A stretch of 9,847 nt of DNA, taken from positions 894 through 10,740 of the forward strand of contig DIYB01000005.1 in the NCBI GenBank assembly GCA_002428865.1, in the 5' to 3' direction. Shown piece by piece: positions 7,748 through 9,847 of this stretch. How positions within the stretch are numbered: the stretch's first letter is position 1; each line of letters begins with the position of its first letter. The notes below the pieces were generated by a model that saw only the letters and a list, made by a program, of their open reading frames with translations, did not search any database and was not told the DNA's origin. This DNA is from Patescibacteria group bacterium UBA6065 (lineage in GTDB: Bacteria > Patescibacteriota > Minisyncoccia > Phycocordibacterales > UBA6065). The position numbers and the translations under genes are program-made.

Positions 7748-7756
7748 ATTTTAGCA
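7748..7756 (-). promoter_or_regulatory. Extended -10 candidate for parB
   Basis: On the minus strand TGCTAAAAT is a TGn plus TAAAAT extended -10 (5 of 6 for the hexamer, 7753 to 7748). The -35 position holds only a weak match (GTGAGC). The predicted start near 7741 leaves a leader of about 16 bases before the ATG at 7725, with no Shine-Dalgarno sequence. Confidence 0.4.
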
Positions 7757-7763
7757 TGGAGCG

Positions 7764-7798
7764 CGAAAGTGCTCACGATTGAGAAAAGGTCACTTTCG
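7764..7798. repeat. Inverted repeat between divergent parB and tRNA-Leu promoters
   Basis: CGAAAGTG (7764-7771) and CACTTTCG (7791-7798) are perfect 8-base inverted arms 19 bases apart. No T-tract follows on either strand, so it does not look like a terminator. One arm falls in the predicted spacer of the parB promoter and the other in that of the tRNA promoter, which fits an operator-like role. That role is inference. Confidence 0.5.
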
Positions 7799-7807
7799 TT
7801 GTAAGTT
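7779..7807 (+). promoter_or_regulatory. Promoter candidate for tRNA-Leu
   Basis: TTGAGA (7779-7784, 5 of 6 to the -35 consensus), a 17-base spacer and TAAGTT (7802-7807, 3 of 6) would start RNA near 7814, just upstream of the tRNA 5' end at 7822. A short direct repeat, TTGTAAG twice in a row, overlaps the -10 and its downstream side. Confidence 0.35.
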
Positions 7808-7821
7808 GTAAGTGTACAAGC

Positions 7822-7902
7822 GCCAGAGTGGTGGAATGGCATACACGGACGACTCAAAATCGTCTGCCGCAAGGCTTGTGGGTTCAAGTCCCACCTCTGG
7901 CA
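7822..7902 (+). tRNA. tRNA-Leu, anticodon CAA (reads UUG)
   Basis: The cloverleaf folds by eye. The acceptor stem is GCCAGAG (7822-7828) with CTCTGGC (7895-7901), and the discriminator base is A7902, as expected for leucine. The D arm is closed by GTG/CAC. The anticodon stem is GACGA/TCGTC with loop CTCAAAA (7853-7859), giving anticodon CAA at 7855-7857. A variable arm with GCC/GGC and a GCAA loop is the long class II arm typical of tRNA-Leu. The T arm is GTGGG, TTCAAGT, CCCAC (7878-7894). CCA is not encoded: CAA follows the discriminator, so a CCA-adding enzyme is needed. Positions 36-38 are AAA, the motif read by MiaA, whose gene lies less than 1 kb away. Confidence 0.96.
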
Positions 7903-7903
7903 C

Positions 7904-7934
7904 AAATAAAAAAGCTCCGTATTATGCAGAGCTT
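7904..7934 (-). terminator. Intrinsic terminator of dut
   Basis: On the minus strand AAGCTC (7934-7929) pairs with GAGCTT (7917-7912) across an 11-base loop. A T-rich run to 7904, broken by one A, follows. It starts five bases after the dut stop and ends directly against the 3' end of the convergent tRNA gene. No T-tract is present for the plus direction. Confidence 0.75.
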
Positions 7935-7938
7935 GTAA

Positions 7939-8529
7939 TCAGGAAGTTCCTGTCGATCCGAAGCCGCCAGCACCACGATTGCTCGCGATAAGCTCGGCGT
8001 GAGATGCGACCTCCTCAAACGTGGGTATAAGTGCCCACGTAAAGAGTATTTGTGCGATTCGCATCCTACGATGAAGGTAGAACGACTCCGTTCCGCAATT
8101 GTAGAGGATGATACCTGCTTCACCACGATAGTCAGGGTCAACAGTCCCCGGAGCGTTTGCGACGACGATGTGGTGTTTTGAAGCCATACCACTCCTCGGC
8201 AATGTGAGATAACAAAGAGGAAACGGCATCTCAGTGCAGAAACCGATCCCGCCGAGAGCCATCTTGCCTGGCTCGAGTCGATAGACTGGTTCTGGTGTCC
8301 CTCCCTTCTCGACAACTTTCATACCGACAAACCGTTCGACGGACGAGTCGACAGTCTTGTCGAAGTCGAAAAGTGTTCTCCGCAATTTCGGATTCTGATT
8401 ATCCATCTCATGCGCAGACACTACCGCCCTCAACCGAACATCATAGCCAACCGCCCCTTCAGTCTCCCGCTTTGGCTTAAACCCCTCAGCCAAGACATGG
8501 ATTTTAACGTTGGGATTTTCTTTATTCAT
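7939..8529 (-). CDS. dut: dUTP diphosphatase (dUTPase), trimeric type, with an extra segment
   Basis: The enzyme hydrolyses dUTP to dUMP and pyrophosphate, keeping uracil out of DNA and supplying dTMP synthesis. All five motifs of the homotrimeric family are visible. They are motif 1 EGAVGYDVRL (24-33), motif 2 LPRSGMASKH (110-119), motif 3 NAPGTVDPDYRGE (125-137) with catalytic Asp131 and uracil-selecting Tyr134, motif 4 RMRIAQILF (155-163), and the C-terminal lid motif 5 RGAGGFGSTG (185-194). At 196 residues it is about 45 longer than E. coli Dut (about 150). The extra length lies between motifs 1 and 2, roughly residues 36-83, with several charged residues. The nucleotide-binding residues appear intact, so it should be active. 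It has the clearest Shine-Dalgarno sequence in the window and its own terminator, and diverges from miaA. Confidence 0.95.
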   Translation of the reverse strand: MNKENPNVKIHVLAEGFKPKRETEGAVGYDVRLRAVVSAHEMDNQNPKLRRTLFDFDKTVDSSVERFVGMKVVEKGGTPEPVYRLEPGKMALGGIGFCTEMPFPLCYLTLPRSGMASKHHIVVANAPGTVDPDYRGEAGIILYNCGTESFYLHRRMRIAQILFTWALIPTFEEVASHAELIASNRGAGGFGSTGTS

Positions 8530-8530
8530 A

Positions 8531-8538
8531 GATCACCT
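8531..8538 (-). promoter_or_regulatory. Shine-Dalgarno sequence of dut
   Basis: On the minus strand AGGTGATC ends two bases before the dut ATG (8529). It matches the stretch complementary to the usual 16S rRNA 3' end. It is notable because the other genes here have no comparable site at the start codon. Confidence 0.6.
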
Positions 8539-8543
8539 AGAGC

Positions 8544-8572
8544 TACATAATCACAATCATACAAATTGTCAA
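8544..8572 (-). promoter_or_regulatory. Promoter of dut
   Basis: A perfect TTGACA -35 on the minus strand (8572-8567), a 17-base spacer and TATGTA (8549-8544, 3 of 6) point to dut. RNA would start near 8538, around the Shine-Dalgarno sequence, leaving a short leader. The -35 overlaps that of the opposite miaA promoter. Confidence 0.5.
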
Positions 8573-8594
8573 ACAATCAAATGCGTGATAGTCC
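8566..8594 (+). promoter_or_regulatory. Promoter candidate for miaA
   Basis: TTGTCA (8566-8571, 5 of 6) is followed after 17 bases, the last three being TGA, by TAGTCC (8589-8594), a weak -10 aided by an extended TG. The start would fall near 8601, about six bases before the ATG at 8607. The ten bases abutting the ATG, GAGATATCTC (8597-8606), are a perfect palindrome. Confidence 0.35.
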
Positions 8595-8606
8595 TAGAGA
8601 TATCTC

Positions 8607-9506
8607 ATGAAAAAGCTTCCGAAAGTGATAGCCGTCGTAGGACCTACGGCAACTGGAAAAAGTGACCTCGCTGTACAACTCGCACTCCTTCTCAAGGGCG
8701 AGGTCATATCAGCTGACTCACGACAGGTCTACCGTGGCCTCGATATAGGTTCGGGCAAAGTGACAAAGAGTGAAATGCGAGGTATCCCTCATCATCTCCT
8801 CGATGTAGAGGATCCGAAGCATGTCTATACCGTCGAGCGATACCAGAAAGACGCACAGAGTGCGGTGGCAGATATCATCTCTCGCGGGAAAACACCTGTG
8901 ATTTGTGGTGGTACTGGATTTTATATAGACGCACTCGTATACAACACACGATTCCCTGATGTTGCACCAGACCGCGCTCTCCGCACTCGTCTCGCGAAAA
9001 AATCTACAGCATCACTCATGAGAGAGCTCATGAAGCTCGATGCGAGACGAGCGCAAGAGATAGACCCTCACAACAAGGTCCGTATCATCCGTGCCATAGA
9101 GATAGCGCGTGCACTCGGCTCTGTCCCAAAGACAAAAAGAAAGAAACAGTACGATGTGCTCTGGATCGGTCTCGATCTCCCTCGCCCCGCGCTCAGAGAG
9201 AAAATACACACTCGTCTCATACGTCGTATGCGTGGTGACCGGATAATCGCCGAGACGAGACGTCTGCGAGCGCGGGGCGTATCGTGGAAACGTCTCCACG
9301 AATTCGGCCTCGAATATCGCCATGCGGGACTCTATCTACAGAAAAAACTGACGAAGACAGAGATGCTCGAGAGACTCGAAAATGAGATCGTACATTTTGC
9401 AAAACGTCAGATGACCTGGTTTGGAAAAAACAAAGACATACACTGGTACGCACCGACTGAGACAAAAAAAATCATCACACTCACCTCCCGCTTCCTGAAA
9501 AAATAA
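8607..9506 (+). CDS. miaA: tRNA dimethylallyltransferase MiaA
   Basis: MiaA transfers a dimethylallyl group to N6 of A37 in tRNAs that read codons starting with U, stabilising codon-anticodon pairing. The 299-residue product is the normal family length. The P-loop is GPTATGKS (12-19), and ISADSRQVYRGLDIGSGK (34-51) contains the expected catalytic Asp37. GIPHHLLD (59-66) and the diphosphate-site ICGGTGFYIDAL (99-110) follow. DPHNKVRIIRAIEI and the near-C-terminal FAKRQMTWF are also conserved. The tail is basic. A likely substrate, tRNA-Leu(CAA) with A36-A37-A38, is encoded less than 1 kb upstream. No Shine-Dalgarno sequence precedes the ATG. The downstream hairpins have T-tracts only for the minus strand, so no plus-strand terminator for miaA is evident. 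Confidence 0.97.
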   Translation: MKKLPKVIAVVGPTATGKSDLAVQLALLLKGEVISADSRQVYRGLDIGSGKVTKSEMRGIPHHLLDVEDPKHVYTVERYQKDAQSAVADIISRGKTPVICGGTGFYIDALVYNTRFPDVAPDRALRTRLAKKSTASLMRELMKLDARRAQEIDPHNKVRIIRAIEIARALGSVPKTKRKKQYDVLWIGLDLPRPALREKIHTRLIRRMRGDRIIAETRRLRARGVSWKRLHEFGLEYRHAGLYLQKKLTKTEMLERLENEIVHFAKRQMTWFGKNKDIHWYAPTETKKIITLTSRFLKK

Positions 9507-9534
9507 ATTTTGCGAATGACGTTCCTTCGCAAAA
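9498..9534 (-). terminator. Hairpin with minus-strand T-tract at the end of miaA
   Basis: TTTTGCGAA (9508-9516) and TTCGCAAAA (9526-9534) form a perfect 9-bp stem with a 9-base loop. On the minus strand it is followed by TTTATTTTTT (9507-9498), as in an intrinsic terminator. On the plus strand A-rich sequence follows instead. It therefore appears to stop transcripts coming from the right. Confidence 0.55.
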
Positions 9535-9564
9535 AGAAAAACGCCTCCAAACAAACGGAGGTGT
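9531..9564 (-). terminator. Second hairpin, minus-strand terminator-like
   Basis: ACGCCTCC (9541-9548) and GGAGGTGT (9557-9564) form an 8-pair stem with an AAACAAAC loop. Read on the minus strand it is followed by TTTTTCTTTTT, which suits termination, but one pair is then A-C. Read as plus-strand RNA the same pair is a G-U wobble and the stem is complete, but no T-tract follows. The direction is thus ambiguous. Confidence 0.5.
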
Positions 9565-9676
9565 CATGTAAATGCGAACTGTTTCCGACCAGTCTTAGAA
9601 GTCATATCTAGATGTTGGGTCTCGAGAGCCCTACACGTCAATATGTTTAAAGTCTCGCACCCCCGAAGAATGTGGA
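9565..9676. other. Unassigned stretch between miaA hairpins and the edge reading frame
   Basis: I see no gene here. GGAGG from the second hairpin is followed by ATGTAA (9566-9571), then a nine-codon frame including its stop, starting ATGCGA at 9572. Both are too short to call. I looked for tRNA, tmRNA, RNase P and SRP RNA signatures on both strands and recognised none. Confidence 0.4.
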
Positions 9677-9847
9677 ATGTTTCGACTCATACCTCAAGTA
9701 ATCTTCAAACTACCTGCGCCTGTTACGATCCCCGGCGCCGGCAACATTTACATTAGAGATTCTATTCCCCTCTCCGACCTCCGTCAATCATTTCCGCATC
9801 ACACTTTGAATCTCGTCAAAAAACTGTTAGCATATCGCGGTAGGTAC
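9677..9847 (+). CDS. Partial reading frame of unknown function running off the window
   Basis: From an ATG at 9677 a plus-strand frame stays open for 57 codons to the window edge. In the same frame no stop occurs back to 9599, giving 83 open codons. The start reads MFRLIPQVIFKLPAPV, followed by PGAGNIYIRD and a basic segment, NLVKKLLAYRGRY. I do not recognise it. The other two plus frames and all three minus frames carry stops in this stretch, which favours this frame if any is coding. There is no clear Shine-Dalgarno sequence. TATGTT (9642-9647) is a possible -10 with no convincing -35. The call depends on sequence beyond the edge. Confidence 0.35.
   Translation, partial: MFRLIPQVIFKLPAPVTIPGAGNIYIRDSIPLSDLRQSFPHHTLNLVKKLLAYRGRY

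Noticed and set aside
6673..7821. parS site near parB
   Set aside because: I looked for TGTTTCACGTGAAACA-like palindromes across the window and saw none. The nearby inverted repeat has a different sequence and a 19-base gap.
9641..9757. Alternative short plus frame beginning MFKVSHPRR
   Set aside because: It ends within about 40 codons at a TAG and overlaps the longer open frame at 9677. It has no Shine-Dalgarno sequence or recognisable motif.
9565..9847. Structured RNA gene (tRNA, tmRNA, RNase P, SRP RNA) at the right end
   Set aside because: No cloverleaf, TTCGANTC T-arm, RNase P core or SRP tetraloop signature was recognisable on either strand, although a small or partial RNA cannot be excluded by eye.
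1..9847. Novel defence, mobile or CRISPR system
   Set aside because: No repeat array, transposase, integrase, terminal repeat or defence-like domain is visible. Nearly all sequence is accounted for by housekeeping genes.

Overview
This window looks like ordinary chromosomal core sequence from a small-genome bacterium, most likely a member of the Candidate Phyla Radiation close to Parcubacteria. That placement is an inference. It rests on compact versions of the proteins, gaps of only a few to about 100 bases, few Shine-Dalgarno sequences, and the overall feel of the SerRS, FtsQ and ParB sequences. UGA is used as a stop (the ftsQ-like gene and dut both end in TGA), which argues against the UGA=Gly code of Gracilibacteria/SR1. 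No phage, transposon, CRISPR or plasmid gene is visible.

Layout. Bases 1-2903 hold a minus-strand gene string read serS, then an ftsQ-like gene, then a tRNA-dihydrouridine synthase (dus) cut by the window edge. A 30-base divergent intergenic region separates serS from dprA (+). After dprA comes a small membrane-anchored protein of unknown function with its own promoter-like sequence, ending in a terminator that begins inside its last codons. topA (+) follows and converges with parB (-) on a shared bidirectional terminator. A divergent region then carries parB (-) and tRNA-Leu(CAA) (+). The tRNA converges with dut (-), which has its own minus-strand terminator. dut and miaA (+) diverge from overlapping -35 elements. 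Downstream of miaA, two hairpins with T-tracts oriented for minus-strand transcription are followed by an unassigned stretch. An unrecognised plus-strand reading frame opens at 9677 and runs off the end.

How the genes fit together. Three themes recur. The first is translation and tRNA quality: serS, dus, miaA and a tRNA-Leu with the A36-A37-A38 sequence that MiaA-type enzymes recognise. The second is DNA handling and segregation: dprA, topA and parB. The third is cell division: the ftsQ-like gene. dut protects DNA from uracil incorporation.

I did not find a convincing new multi-gene system. The items most worth a second look are the unknown gene between dprA and topA, the recurrent near-leaderless promoter arrangement, the extra segment in the dUTPase, the symmetrical repeat between parB and the tRNA, and the unexplained right-hand end.
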